A stretch of 64,000 nt of DNA from Lingula anatina (GCF_001039355.2 NW_019775454.1:186001-250000), one strand, 5' to 3'. Counted from the first letter of the stretch, positions 1 to 11,945 are shown. Numbers and translations: made by a program. The notes: generated by a model not told the origin, from the letters alone.

Positions 1-246
1 ATATTCTACATTAAAGCGGCATTTACTTGTTCTGGGCTTTCTTAGATGATTTAAAAGTAAAACAAATAATCCTCAAATAACTCTGAGAATTAAAAAAAAA
101 AAGCGCTTAAGGGACTTAAGACATTCAAACTTAACAGAATATACAAAAGTTTGATTTTCTTGTAACTCTTAAAAAAAGGCTGTGCTTATCACGTATGTGT
201 GCACCATGTCCATCTACAAAAAATCTTTTTAAGATTACTGTGACAT
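1..246 (-). other. 3' flank / 3' UTR of the MUS81-like gene
   Basis: AT-rich sequence downstream (on the minus strand) of the stop codon at 247-249. It probably holds the 3' UTR of the nuclease gene. I see no convincing AATAAA on the minus strand, so the transcript end may lie outside the window. Confidence 0.4.
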
Positions 247-3200
247 CTATGTCAAGTCCACCACACTGCTTGGACCCCCAGCTTCCTCCTCATCCAACAG
301 AACTGACACACACCTCTCCACATCAATGTTACAGTCCAGCAGAGCGGAGATGGCTCTCTCCTGGCTGACATGAGGCAGAATGCCCAACAATGTTTGGACT
401 TTGTTGTCAAATTCCACCTGAAGTCTTTCATTATTACATTGTGCGGTCATACTGCAACTTTTATCGGAAGAGGCATTTGAACCATATTTCACCGAATGAA
501 AATCTGTGAGTACACTAGAGGCCGTTTCTATCTTTGTTTTCTTAACACGTGGACCTTTGCTGGTAGAATAGGTGGTGAGGTCTGGCAGACCTTGATTGCT
601 GTCATCATCAGACAACTCGCTAAAAACAGTTCTTCTGACAGCGACCTGCCCCTTGCCGCCTTCTGGAGCACCAGTTGAAGGAGGTGACTTTGGGGAAGAA
701 CTGGCTCCCTTTCCTGGTGGGGTCTTCATCAAATATATCCTAGCACCTATACTTGATGATGGAGTGCTGGCTGTTGAGGATGGTGTGACTTCTGGGGAGT
801 TGAGGTGATAACTCATTTTAAGCTTTGGCACTCTCCTCGGGACTCCTGGTGAAGTTGCTTTCTGCTCTGTGATGTTAGAGGTGTCAGAAAAGGCCTTCCT
901 TGTTATTGTCGTTGCAGGTTTATGTTGTTTACCAGTCACTGACACACTACTAGCAGCAAAATTGTCATCGTCAGCAGTGACACTCTCACTGCCTGCAGTG
1001 ATTGCTTTATGTGGATTGCCTAATACCTTGGGCACTGCGCTAGCAGAACCCAAAGATGATGAAACTGGTGGTCTTACCCATGGAGTTTTGTTATAGTTCT
1101 CACCAGTCTTAAAAGCACCTTGCATACTTGGCCCTGCCTTGATGGTGGTTGTTGGCTGGGCAGTGTCACTTTCGGGTTGGTATCTACCTATGATTTTCGG
1201 CAGCACTCCCTCCTGGATGTGAATTGTGGGGACTGGTTTTGGTTTCTTGACCAGAGGAACGTTGACCGATGTCCCTGGTGTAGAGTGATATTGGGCAAGT
1301 TGTATGGGGGCTTCATCTTCTTCAACAGTAAGGTAATTGTTATTTTTCTCTTGTTGGCTTCTGCTGTTGTTGCTCTGTTGTGGTCTCACCTTCATAGTTT
1401 GCTTCTCTGTGACATTGGGCAATTTTTCATAGTCCCCTGATAACAACTGGCTCTTTCTGAAAATACTATTTTCATCATCATCATCATTGCTTTCAGTGTG
1501 TTTCACTGAATCTCTAGTTTTGTGCTGGTCCACACTCGCGTCAACCAGTAACTCATCTGCCCAATGTGACATGCTGGGCTCTTCAGACGTAACAGTAGCA
1601 GAGGTTTTGTGCCTTTTCTTGAAGTTGTTGGCCTTTGCTGAGGTATTCCCCCTTTCTGAGCCTTCTGAACCCGTTGCAGCCGACTCTATTCGAGTGGACA
1701 TGAATTGGTCTGGGTTAATGTCCTTCATTATTAGGTCATCAAACTCACCACAGTCCGACCTGTGAATTAAAAAACAAAATTCATTGCTCAGTGATCTTTC
1801 TGGCAAATAATAAGTATAACCTAAAACAGGGAAGAGACTGCCATTTAGTGAAAAAATCGGAAAGTATGGTGTTGGGTCCAGGGTCTGCTTAAGTCAATGA
1901 CATTTTTGACTCCCAAAGAGTCAGAAATCTGCCAATAATCGGGAAAATCTCATCCCTATTTAATGTTTAATTTTCCTGAAAATTTTTTAACACTTTCCCT
2001 TGATGATACTAATGATCCTATGTCTTATATAAAACAATGTACTGTCTACATAAATAAATATTGTTCTTACTTTAAACCATAATTTCATACCAAAACTCCT
2101 TTTTTTTTTCAACTAAAACTACTGAAATTGTTATCATATCATTTAATTTATTCGCTACAGATTAGAATGAAATTTTATCAGACTGTTAGCATCACTTTCC
2201 ATTCAAACTTGAGAATATTTTTAACAGTTTCATAGCCAAAAAACAAGATAAATTTGAATTTAAAAAACCCTAAAAATAGCATTCACCTCTGCTGCAGTTC
2301 TGCAGTTATTATTGCCAGCATTTCCACAGTGTGACCAATGTTGTCCGTCTTCAAAACTTCAAAATCTTGGCAATTTTCCAGATCTTCAATAGCTTTCTAG
2401 AAAGAATAAGTGTAAGCATATGTAAAAAACACCCCAGTTGCAAATATATTACCCCTATTAAAACATAACTGGAGAAGGCAAAAAATATCAACTTAGAAAG
2501 TCAAAAGCTATAAGAAAGAGTACTTTCAGACAAGAATTTGTAGTGTTTTTATACTTGTTTGATAAAAATAATATCTTACTCAGGCATGCTTTTCTCTTAA
2601 AATCTCAAATCTTTCGTTTTCTCAAATAATACATATAGTACAGCTGGTTGTTAATGAGAAAGTGTTCAAATAAGCTATTCCAAGAAATGACTAGAAAGCA
2701 CAATTCAGTGAACTCAATATTCAGCAAATGGCTCCAACTGAAAAAAAAGGTACCAACATTTAACTGTAAAGCACTTGGGTAGCCACACTTGCCCACTCCT
2801 CCACACCCATCAGCACACTGCACCACAAACTGCTCTGGCCTGGACTCCAAGATGTACTTCAGCACAGCAGGGACACCTTGGGACGTGAACGCTGCCTTCC
2901 ATTTCACCATATCCCGGCGCTGCTTCCCATACCTGCCATCTACTAGGCTTTTTGCCAGGTCATCTAAAAAAAGGCACAAGTAGCTAGAGAATAAAATTTT
3001 ATATACCCTCAATTTCCAGGAATTTTCCATTAAGTACTTCTGGGTACTGTAGTCAGGGGTTCAGCAAGGGTTTTGAAATCTGGAATCCAAATTCAATTTC
3101 TTACCCAGACAGGCAGTCTAGGTTCCTTGTGATAAAAAAATTGAAATAGGGTATCTAAGAGGCAGCTGGACGGTTACATGGCCAATGCCTTGTCTGTAAT

Positions 3201-6200
3201 CAAATTTTAGGACTCTGTAGCAAAAGAATAGTTAAAGAATATGATAATAGTTGTGCCTATGCCATTTGACTGAATTAAGTCCTTACTGGAAGAGTGCTCG
3301 CCTCGGTCATGACAGGCTGTGGGATCAGTTCACACCTTAAAACTTTGAATGTTTTTATGTGGTCAACATGTGCTAATGACCAGACAAAAAGTATTACATA
3401 ACAGACACAGAACATTTACTAACTCCCAACCCTTAGGAATGTTGTGAACAAAACATATTTGATATTCAGGTATTTATTAACTAAATGGAGAAGAATTTTG
3501 CACCAAGGCACAGATTTAAGTTTGAAAACAATCTGTAATGCTTAAAATCAAATTACGCCAAACATCAACTTCTGCTGTTAAAATAACAAAAGTAGGCCTA
3601 CTGGAAAAAAAGCATAATATCAAAATGCAAATCACTATCATCCATGAGGACATTTTTGACACTGAGCCCGTGTGCTCGGTCACCAAACAAATTAATTTAC
3701 CTGCTCTCTTCCTCTCTACCAGTAGTGGCATCACTCTCTCCTCACCCCCACATCTCAGTAACCAGGAATAATCTCCACACGCCAACTTTTTGGTCCGATA
3801 CCTCAGTCCTGTTTGCTTGATTAGGTCTATTAACTGAAATAAAGCAGATAAATAAAAACAATTCTCTTCAAACATATCAATATAACTTCGACAAGAAGCA
3901 AAAAGTTTATTCCTGTTACATTCTTGCCTTTTTCTTTAACAAATACTAATATCTTCATTTTCGGGAATATACCCAGATGTAAAAGAAAATAACTAATACT
4001 CAGAATTCTAAGATCGAAAAATTTCCAGATTATAGTTTTTTTGCCTAATCAAGAGAGCCCACTCTAAGACTAACCTGTCCAAGTCCTCTGTGGTCACCTC
4101 CAAACTCCTGTGTGTCCACCAAAATGACCAGGCTACAATGTTATAAAACACTTGAACAGATGAGATCAATAATCCACCACCAAATACCCTAAAAAAAGGC
4201 TTGAAAGCAATAACTGAGAAGTCGTATTACACTTTGCACAGGGAGTTTATTTGGTTATGAAATTTCGCCAAGACAAACCGAAAATAAGGATAAAACTTAA
4301 ACATTATGTATTTTGAACATATCTAAAACAAAAATTACATGCATGCATGTGCATGTAGATGACCAGGCCCGTAGCCAGGGGGGGTTCGGGGGGTTCAAAA
4401 GAACCCCCCCTTTTGTCGGAAAAGGTCCATTTTGGGTAAAATTTCATCGAGGTTCACATAAGTTTCATTATAAAAGGTCCACTTTTTCAGAAAAAGAACC
4501 CCCCTTTTGAATTTCCTGGATGGATACGGGCCTGTGACATCTGTTATTTCGTGAAAAGTTTACGCTCAATTCCAGCCATATAATATATGTCTAAATCAGA
4601 AATTGCGAAACAAGGTTGTTCTACACACCCATCAGAGCCGTCATCATTAGTGTAAAGAGTTCCACACTGCTGATCCTCCTCTTTCTCCGCCATATTGCTC
4701 CCTGTTTTTTGTGTGGAGCTAGGCTGGAATGTTGCTGCAAATAAACCAATATAAACCTGTTAACAAAGATGGCTTTTTCATAGAACATCTTCCAAAGTTA
4801 AACAAATTTGTTGCAATGTAAAGCAAGACTGTTAAGTGTTTTGACCATGTATCTTGGTCTGCTCTCAAATGAAATCTTTAATTGAAATATCAAACTTTGC
4901 ATTAATTCTTGGACTGAAACAATTACATTTCTCTTTGAGAATACCATAAAAGGAAAGGACTTGAATTTGTGTTTAAACTGTTGATATTCACCCCTCAGTC
5001 TGGTAGCCTCTTCTTCCCCAAGTGGCAGCAGTTGATAGACTGGTGTTTGGGCCAAAGACCTCTTCTTGATCAAGTCTCTGTTACACAGGACGTTCAACCT
5101 CCAAGCTGCCATGCAGAATGCTAGAAACATACATACATACATGACAAACATTTCAAGCAAAATGATAAAGCAATATCTGAGAGCAAACACTAAATAGAGT
5201 TGATATTGAATTTCCACATTTTTAATGGAGCAACATATTCAACTAGATTATTAGGTGTATAATGATACTGAAATCAACTGTTTTTTTTTATTTGGACAAA
5301 AAGAATAATATGTACTTGTGTGAGACTAGGAGGGTTTACCACACAACTAATTCAACATTACCTTTAGGTATGTGGTTAAACTTTTCCTCACACAACTTTG
5401 CAGCTTCTTCTATAAGCATAGCCTCTGGTATCAAAATGTTTTCCTTTGGACTAAAATAATCAATTTAAAGTAAATTAATAAATAAAAGAAAAAAATCTCT
5501 AAATGTAATTTTCTTTTAGAGCAACCATGACGCATGGGGGGGGGGGGCTCAAATAAAAGAGTTAACTGATGACACTGTACAGCAGACAATTAATTTTGAC
5601 ACAAATAATAATATCTAACAATTGGTTTATCAGCAGTCATTCTACCATGTATAAAGTACTAGTACATAACCAAACTGAAAAATATGCCCTATTGTAACAT
5701 TCATGTCTAATTTTACCTGTTATCTTGAAGAGATTGTACTTCAGTGAGATTCAGCATGGCCACAAGGAATGCAGGAGCTGAACTCACAAACATGCCAGCA
5801 GGTGGCGCTTTATTGCTTAGGTGTTTGAATCCCGTCATCTCCTTCAACTTTTCCGACAATTCTTTCCCTATCTGAAGACACACACCAAATAAATGTTATG
5901 ATCAGGACAATGAATTTACAAAAACAAATGCAAAACCATATTTAAAGGATATATTTCAGTTACATGTATGTCAATCCAAACATTAATAATGTGTTGCATG
6001 AGCAGCTAAAATATCTCTTGAAATACTCACAGATCTTACTGTCCAATGTAATATGTAGAATTAAGTTATACAATATGAAAATAAGTATTGTATTCAAACT
6101 TTCAAGAATTTTCATAACCTATTTAAATGGTTTAGTACTCCTCATTTTATAGCCTTTATAGCACAATTTAAAATAACAAAACAAAGTATCCTATGGCTCA

Positions 6201-6774
6201 CCCCCTCTAATTTGGCTGCCTGGTTGACAGATTTCACAGGTTCCTGGGACAGCTCCAGGGAAATGATGGCTTTGGATGTCCATTCTGCTGCTGATTTCAA
6301 ATAAACACAGTTCCTCTGGTATCCCTCATACTCAATCAAACCTCGGATGAACTTGTACCTCTGGAAAGAATACGATACCAACAACTTCATACATTACTTG
6401 TAATGTAAAATGAAGGTGTACTGGTAGTAAAGGCAAAATATGAGCAGTACATACCTTGCATCATTTTCAAACTTGTGCAGATAAATAATGTGGAATGATA
6501 AATAATGGAAACGATAATTTAAGACTACAACTTCACGAGCGTGGGAAAAAATTCAATATTTCGCAAGTTTTAACTTAGCGGGTCAACGTTCCAACAGGGA
6601 ATGTTGCGAGTGAAATGAAACTAGTCACTACTGCTTGAAACAGACAACTAGCACGACCCTTACAATTACTATTCTCCTAATAATCTCGATGCTGAACTTG
6701 ATAGATATATATAATCACGACATTTACGAAACCAATATACTCACGAGGTCGAGATAACTCCTTCCTCGTTTCAT
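247..6774 (-). CDS. MUS81-like ERCC4-family nuclease with C-terminal CUE domain and SIM-like tail
   Basis: Eleven exons on the minus strand join in phase to 895 codons plus stop: 6745-6774, 6202-6360, 5717-5871, 5362-5450, 4992-5120, 4629-4734, 4075-4132, 3701-3833, 2758-2963, 2287-2396, 247-1759. Residues about 20-90 look like the MUS81 N-terminal helix-hairpin-helix domain (GIGKELSEKL). Residues about 140-190 align with its winged helix. Residues 223-391 are an ERCC4 nuclease domain with VDTQEF, CGDYSW and ERKRADDL, so the GDxnERKx3D catalytic signature is intact. Vertebrate MUS81 then has a C-terminal HhH2 domain; here there is a Ser/Thr/Pro-rich, probably disordered stretch of about 450 residues, a CUE-like domain (846-885, ILPHV and LL motifs) and a final VVDLT that resembles a SUMO-interaction motif. 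MUS81 cuts branched recombination and replication intermediates in the nucleus; that role here is inferred from family. The donor of the 2758-2963 exon is uncertain. The start is the ATG of a ten-codon first exon with a GTGAGT donor. Confidence 0.82.
4364..4532. mobile_element. G-rich foldback (MITE-like) element in a MUS81-like intron
   Basis: The ends are imperfect inverted repeats: AGGCCCGTAGCCAGG at the left and the complement of AGGCCCGTATCCATCCAGG at the right. Inside are G7/C7 runs and CCCCCCTTTTG motifs. No coding capacity for a transposase is visible. It lies in the intron between exons 4629-4734 and 4075-4132. Similar G-rich elements are common in marine invertebrate genomes; the family name is not known to me. 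Confidence 0.55.
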
Positions 6775-6999
6775 TTTAACTCGTTTGCACGTCTTTTCAA
6801 CCTTCAATTATAGGAGATCAGAAGACGGGCTTACACCTCTCAGAGCGTGTCCCTCTTTTCTACAACATCACCAAATCCAGAAATCCTTCCCCTTCATTCC
6901 TGTCGACTGCCGCACCCCTCCCTTTTTAAAAGCAATGTGTATTTCGTGCATTTCAGAGCAGATTTCATAAAGACTAAAGAATGAATGGGATGAATGAAT

Positions 7000-7438
7000 A
7001 AGCCTAAACCTAACCAGGNNNNNNNNNNNNNNNNNNNNNNNNNNNNNNNNNNNNNNNNNNNNNNNNNNNNNNNNNNNNNNNNNNNNNNNNNNNNNNNNNN
7101 NNNNNNNNNNNNNNNNNNNNNNNNNNNNNNNNNNNNNNNNNNNNNNNNNNNNNGGGGGGCAGGGGGGGTAGCTGCCCCCTGGGATTTGAGGTGCAAAAAA
7201 AATAATTGCAAAGTTGACTGTACTTATGGCAAAATGAAGCCACAATTTCTGACTTCTGATTGAGCAATAAATAACAGTTAAAATGCACCAGAATGCAGTA
7301 TAATACATACAGTTTTTAAAAATTTTCCGCACCGTGGGAGGGGGACACCTGCTCCCACACCTTCCACCCTCGGGGGCTTCGACCCCTCGTGTCCGCTTAC
7401 TGCCCCCCTGGCATTTTGCTCAGGCTACGGCCCTGCTA
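7000..7438. mobile_element. G-rich foldback-type repeat interrupted by the N gap
   Basis: The left end reads CTAAACCTAACCAGG before the gap. After the gap come long G runs, and the right end is CCCCCCTGGCATTTTGCTCA followed by GGCTACGGCCCTG. This echoes the 'GTAGCC...CCAGG' ends of the element at 4364-4532. It is probably non-autonomous. Boundaries are approximate because of the gap. Confidence 0.4.
7019..7153. other. Assembly gap of 135 N
   Basis: A run of N embedded in a G-rich repeat. The missing sequence is probably homopolymer-rich and so failed to assemble. Confidence 0.99.
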
Positions 7439-8980
7439 ACACCAAATAAAAACATCCCAAGTGGAGCTTTACGAATACGATGTTTTTTTTTTAAGGAAAA
7501 GCTGTTTATAAAATGTAAAATTGGTTTGGTCCTTTCTATTTTGACATCCTACTGTACTGTCTTGATCTTGACTTGTTCACAAACCGTCAGCAAGATGTCA
7601 AAATATGAAGGATCCAAACAATGAACATTTATCATTAGGCCTACCACTATTTACAGATGCGATTTATTTATTTTCACAGCCGTTTTCGGTGAGACAGAAC
7701 GAGTGCAGTTTAATGTAATATGTCTAAACGTACCTTTATAAGCTTTGGATCATACAAAATGCATTTTAGATACGTAAAGAAATAGATCGTCTGCTTCCTA
7801 AAGCATTTTTCAATTATTTTGATTGATTCGTTTTATAAGGTAAAATACAGATCGGACAAATAGCCATCTTTGGGCTATAACAGGCATATCTCTACCGAGG
7901 ATCCAAACTGATGAATATTTTTACTAAGATAAGTAGGTCTATCAGTCCCGACAGAAATTGTACTTTTTTAAAAAATGATCGAAGTTGATAACATACTAAA
8001 ATAGGGTCTTCGATGTACATTTTTTTCATACCAGTATAAGAACAGTTCGATTCTAGATCTAAAATGGTCAGTTTGGAAAGTCAGTTTCTGATGTTTAGAA
8101 TGGACAGTTTCAGGCAGTGATGTAGCCTACGCAATGGAGCCTGTGCTGGACGAATAAAAAAACGCACATCACTGATTCTCAATATATATGTAACACTTTT
8201 TTATTTTATTAAAAGTAGTGGAATAATTGCTTGTCCCAGTGAAACCCTACTAGCATCAGTCTACCAACTTAAATCACAGAAAAAATGATCTAACGCATAA
8301 AAAAACGAACTAAATTTTAAACCTTGGTTACTGTCGTTCGCAGCAATTTCACATTCTATAATTGATCTAGTTATTTTCCCAAAGTAGGCAGTTTGCAACT
8401 TATCACGAAGCAAGTATGATGTTTAACGGCCCCAGAAATGTCTAGAAAGTTTATTTCAAATGACACAAATAAATAGCTTGCGGCTACTTTCGCGCTGTCC
8501 CCTGACTTTTAGAAATTGAAAAAAAAGCCTTCGTGACGACTTTTGCCGCAGGTCGATATTTTTAGTTGATTTTTTTAAAAATATTTTAGCTATTAATAAA
8601 ATCTTCAATTTATTTACTTCCACGTTAAGTAAGACGATATGGTGACAGGCCACAGTTAAATGTTTGACAAGAAACACGCCAAAACAGCGTTTCCTTAGAA
8701 AGTAATTTGCAAAACCTTCACTAAAAGCCACTGTGAAAAAAAAAACATACTTTCAGTTGAGAAAAAAAATGTTCCAGTTAAATAAACACACATCCCGTAA
8801 TGCCCTTTAGTGTTAGCAAACGTGCAAATATTATCCAAAAAGGTTGTTAATTTCAAAACTTTTGTTACTTAAACCTTCGTCACTGAATACAAAAACTGTT
8901 GCATACTAGCAAGGCATGAGTCGGAAAATGTTTGCATGATTACACAAAAAGCACTTTCTTTAACCAGAGTTTTAGAAAAT

Positions 8981-9236
8981 CAGTGGCGGATTTAGGGGGG
9001 GGGGGGTCCTGACCCCCCACCCCCACCCCTTCGGTTTCTGAAAAATATATCACACCAGTATTCAGCTCTTGAAATAAAAAAATTGACTTGCTGAATCATA
9101 GTTCTAAACAGTACCAAAGGGCACAGTTTACCCTCCAAAATACCAAAAAAATTTCGGGGCCCTTGAGCAGGCCCCATCTCGCGTGCGAGGCCTGTCGTTC
9201 CGGACCCCCCTTCAAATAATCCTGGATCCGCCCCTG
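8981..9236. mobile_element. MITE-like element with CAGTGGCGGATTTAGG / CCTGGATCCGCCCCTG ends
   Basis: Terminal inverted repeats flank 256 bp. The left end is CAGTGGCGGATTTAGG followed by a G run; the right end is the complement of CAGGGGCGGATCCAGG. The 'GTGGCGGATCCAGGGGGG' type of terminus recurs in many invertebrate non-autonomous DNA transposons. No ORF with transposase features is present. I could not define a target-site duplication with confidence. Confidence 0.6.
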
Positions 9237-9549
9237 AAACCCATCAATTTAGGAAATTTATCCTTAATAAGAATATAAAAATGTATCGGCTAAAATATTT
9301 GTTTTCATAGTTTTTTGTCTATTGAGAGTAAGGGGACAGAAGTACGGGAATGATTAGACCTTCGATTACCCATTTTTCTCAATCCCCGTTATTTAGATTG
9401 ACATCACTAAATAGGCTTCATCTTTAAGTAGCAAAACCACCTATTCTACGCACATCACACCATTGAAATCGAAAATTAATTAACGACACGTTTCAACAAC
9501 TGTTATTTCTTTAAGTCCAATACTTAATTTCTCAGATCATTGGCCTTAC

Positions 9550-9649
9550 CTCCATTTTCAGCGGGGGGCACCAACTGTAACTCTCTGCCGTCTATCCATG
9601 GCCTGGCCACCATATCCCACGATGTCCCCGCCTTGTTTTCTTGCTGCAT
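9550..9649 (-). other. Orphan translation-start exon
   Basis: On the minus strand an ATG opens 33 codons (MQQENKAGTSWDMVARPWID...) that end at a strong donor, GGAG|GTAAGG, in phase 1. No matching acceptor in phase 1 was found between here and the nuclease start at 6774, whose first exon is in phase 0. It could be an alternative first exon of that gene, the first exon of a gene hidden in the gap, or chance. Confidence 0.3.
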
Positions 9650-10091
9650 ATCTCTAGCGGGTATTGAACGTTTAGCCTAAGTATCACTTACATTAAATTC
9701 CATGTGTTTAAAAATGAAAACTCCACGCCAGTCAGAAAAATATCCTTCGTATAAGCTGTGTAATTTCATATTAAGGTTATTTCATCATTTTCGCTTTCTG
9801 CTTTTTTTACTTGTCACCCCAACCCCTGAACCCGTTGAGGCAGATTGTTTAACTCAATCTTCAGCTAAAAGTATACTTTTTTATTTTGGTTATTAGAGAC
9901 TCAGTCTTCTGATGAAATGTACAATGTCCTCTTCATTACATGGTTGTATGATTTTTGTTAATCCTTTTTAAAATAAAAGACCATTTGGGTAGGCCTAATT
10001 ACAGGAGATTTAGATTATCAAAATATATCCATATTTCTGTATCCAACTTATAAGGAAAGAAATTGAAAGATGGAAAAAGAAATTGTAGACG

Positions 10092-10238
10092 ACCAGGCCT
10101 GTACCCAGCCATTTCAAAGGAGGGGTGTCATTTCCTGCAAAAGTTGACCTTTTAGCATGAAATCCCCGTATACGTAGGCCTGGGTTACCCTGAGCAACCT
10201 TCTTCGTACGACCTCCCCCCTTTCCGGCTACAGACCTG
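10092..10238. mobile_element. Degenerate G-rich foldback element
   Basis: The left end, ACCAGGCCTGTACCCAGCC, and the right end, CCGGCTACAGACCTG, are imperfect inverted repeats. They resemble the element at 4364-4532. The inside is short and non-coding. Confidence 0.4.
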
Positions 10239-10281
10239 TTTATTTTGGTAATTAAACAACATAAAAGATCACAGGAGCTGA

Positions 10282-10436
10282 CGGAGGTTAATCCCCCCCC
10301 CCACCCACCCACACACACACACACACAACAAACACGAAAGTTTTTTTTAAAATCATGCNCGGAGGTTAATCCCCCCCCCCCACCCACCCACACACACACA
10401 CACACAACAAACACGAAAGTTTTTTTTAAAATCATG
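10282..10436. repeat. 77-bp sequence repeated across a single N (unmerged contig overlap)
   Basis: 10282-10358 and 10360-10436 are the same sequence (GGAGGTTAAT, C run, (AC)n, ACACGAAAG, T8, AATCATGC), separated only by the N at 10359. This is the signature of two overlapping contig ends placed side by side. It is probably not a biological tandem repeat. Confidence 0.85.
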
Positions 10437-10726
10437 CCAGTTCTGAACAGTGAAAAGTGGGACTATGGATCCCTGCATGCCATCTTCTTTCAAGCAATTA
10501 TAAGAATTAGTTAAAATATTTAAGCAAATGTAAAAAGTAACTAAAGCATTAAATCTCACCAAGCATTTTCCTTTCGTTATCCTTTCTCCTTGCAAAATTA
10601 AAGCTACCAAAAACTCCAAATAAATGTTTATAGCAAAAATGTATTATCACTTTATCTTTATTTCCATCATCTGTGAAACAAGATATGAAATGGAAGTTTC
10701 TTCTATATTGTGGATAAGTGTTCCAG

Positions 10727-11048
10727 TGTACGCGGACAAGGTCGTTCACTAATGGCCTGGGGCAGGTTAGTAAACTTCAGGTTGATATCATGTCAACAAG
10801 ATGCAAGGACACTGTCAATAATAGGGGAGAAGTAAAAAACTATTATATCATTGATTATTATCTCCGAAATAAATGCGTGTTTTTCCCCTCTCTAAACAAA
10901 AAAGTTAAGGTATGAAAACGCTGAATGCACTTCAAACGTAGATATATATATATACAATACAATAAGAGCGGGCAATTGTGAACATGTGATCACATTACAG
11001 CGGGATGGACTTATTGCGTTGCACTCCAGAGGAGAAAAAGGACGCGAA
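10727..11048 (+). other. Possible two-exon coding fragment (unassigned)
   Basis: An exon-like block at 10727-10765 (TTCCAG acceptor, CAG|GTTAGT donor) and a second at 11001-11048 (TTACAG acceptor, AA|GTGAGA donor) join in one frame to read SLMAWGSGMDLLRCTPEEKK. The composition looks protein-like. No family was recognised and no start or stop is established. It may belong with the acidic exon-like units at 11637-11944. Confidence 0.25.
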
Positions 11049-11636
11049 GTGAGAGTGATTTTCTTCGGCCAACCGCCTTCAAATCTCATGTGATCCTACG
11101 CCAATGCATCGCACTTGAGGATAGTTTCTTTACTAGCACAAAACACCCAATGTTTCGTCTTTTTCCCATGGTGTGCTTCTGTGAATTCGACTCTTCAATC
11201 CATGCGGACTCGTCGCTCTGGGAAATGTACATGTACAAAAAACACAGCTCTCAGCCCGGACGTCTAATAACCGCCGCATAGAAATTATTGGTAAACGGAC
11301 AGAAATCCAAGCTACTGGAGATGGGTTAGTGCCACCATGTCATAGTCTTTTCATTTCTGCCATATTCCTCCTCTGCCCATGTTTGCCTTTAGAGGCTAGA
11401 ACCAAAACCGTCATACGTCCTATTTAGATCACACTCATCGAGTTTTGTTGTCGTAGTTCTCTTCTAAGGCTGATTTGCATTTTCTCGTTTTTGTATTGTA
11501 TTGCATTTGTAATGTACTGTGTCAATAACAAACTAAAAAAAATCTCATCTCATTTTCCTTTCCTTTTTGAGGGGGTGGAGGAGGGAGGGTACGTAAATTG
11601 AAAAAGTTCTAATCTCATTCTAATTTCTTTTTACAG
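11049..11636. other. Intergenic or intronic, nothing assigned
   Basis: No exon with both splice sites and no RNA gene was recognised. The tail, just before the first exon-like unit, has a purine-rich GGGGGTGGAGGAGGGAGGG stretch. Confidence 0.4.
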
Positions 11637-11944
11637 GACATAGAAGATGATGAGTGCCTACCATCGAATATTGACTTCTCTTCGGATCAAGAATTTAAGG
11701 TTAGTAAATTTCATTTTTTTGGAGGGGATTGGTAAATTGACTTAAAATCTAATCTAGTTTTATTTCTTTTTTACAGAACATTGAAGACAATGAGCGACTC
11801 TACCCAGACATAGACTTCACACATCGATAGAAGTTAAGGTTAGTAATCTTTTTATTTGGGGGAGGGGGGGAGGATGGGGGAGAGGTAAATTAAAAAAGAT
11901 CTTACCTCATTCCTATTTCTTTTACAGGACATAGAAGATGATGA
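11637..11944 (+). repeat. Tandem array of three exon-like units (DIEDDE type), one broken
   Basis: Three copies of a unit made of intron plus exon lie 140 and 151 bp apart. Copy 1 (11637-11699, 63 nt) reads DIEDDECLPSNIDFSSDQEF and has TTACAG and AAG|GTTAGT splice sites. Copy 2 (11777-11838, 62 nt) keeps both splice sites but has lost one base and contains an in-frame TAG. Copy 3 starts at 11928 and is cut by the N at 11945. It looks like exon duplication with decay. The host gene is unknown and no function is assigned. Confidence 0.5.
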
Positions 11945-11945
11945 N

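Larger units (their letters stand above)
6775..9549. other. Intergenic, repeat-rich; includes the MUS81-like promoter side
   Basis: No gene is supported here. The first few hundred bases lie upstream of the nuclease start and presumably hold its promoter, but no TATA box is evident. The rest contains the N gap, two G-rich repeat elements (annotated separately) and AT-rich sequence. ORFs that cross the N run are artefacts. Confidence 0.5.
9650..10700. other. Intergenic, repeats only
   Basis: Contains a G/C-rich repeat (10092-10238), a C-run plus (AC)n microsatellite and a contig-join artefact at 10359. No coding feature is supported. Confidence 0.5.

Noticed and set aside
6868-7332. ORFs running through the N gap
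   Set aside because: They exist only because N codons are not stops.
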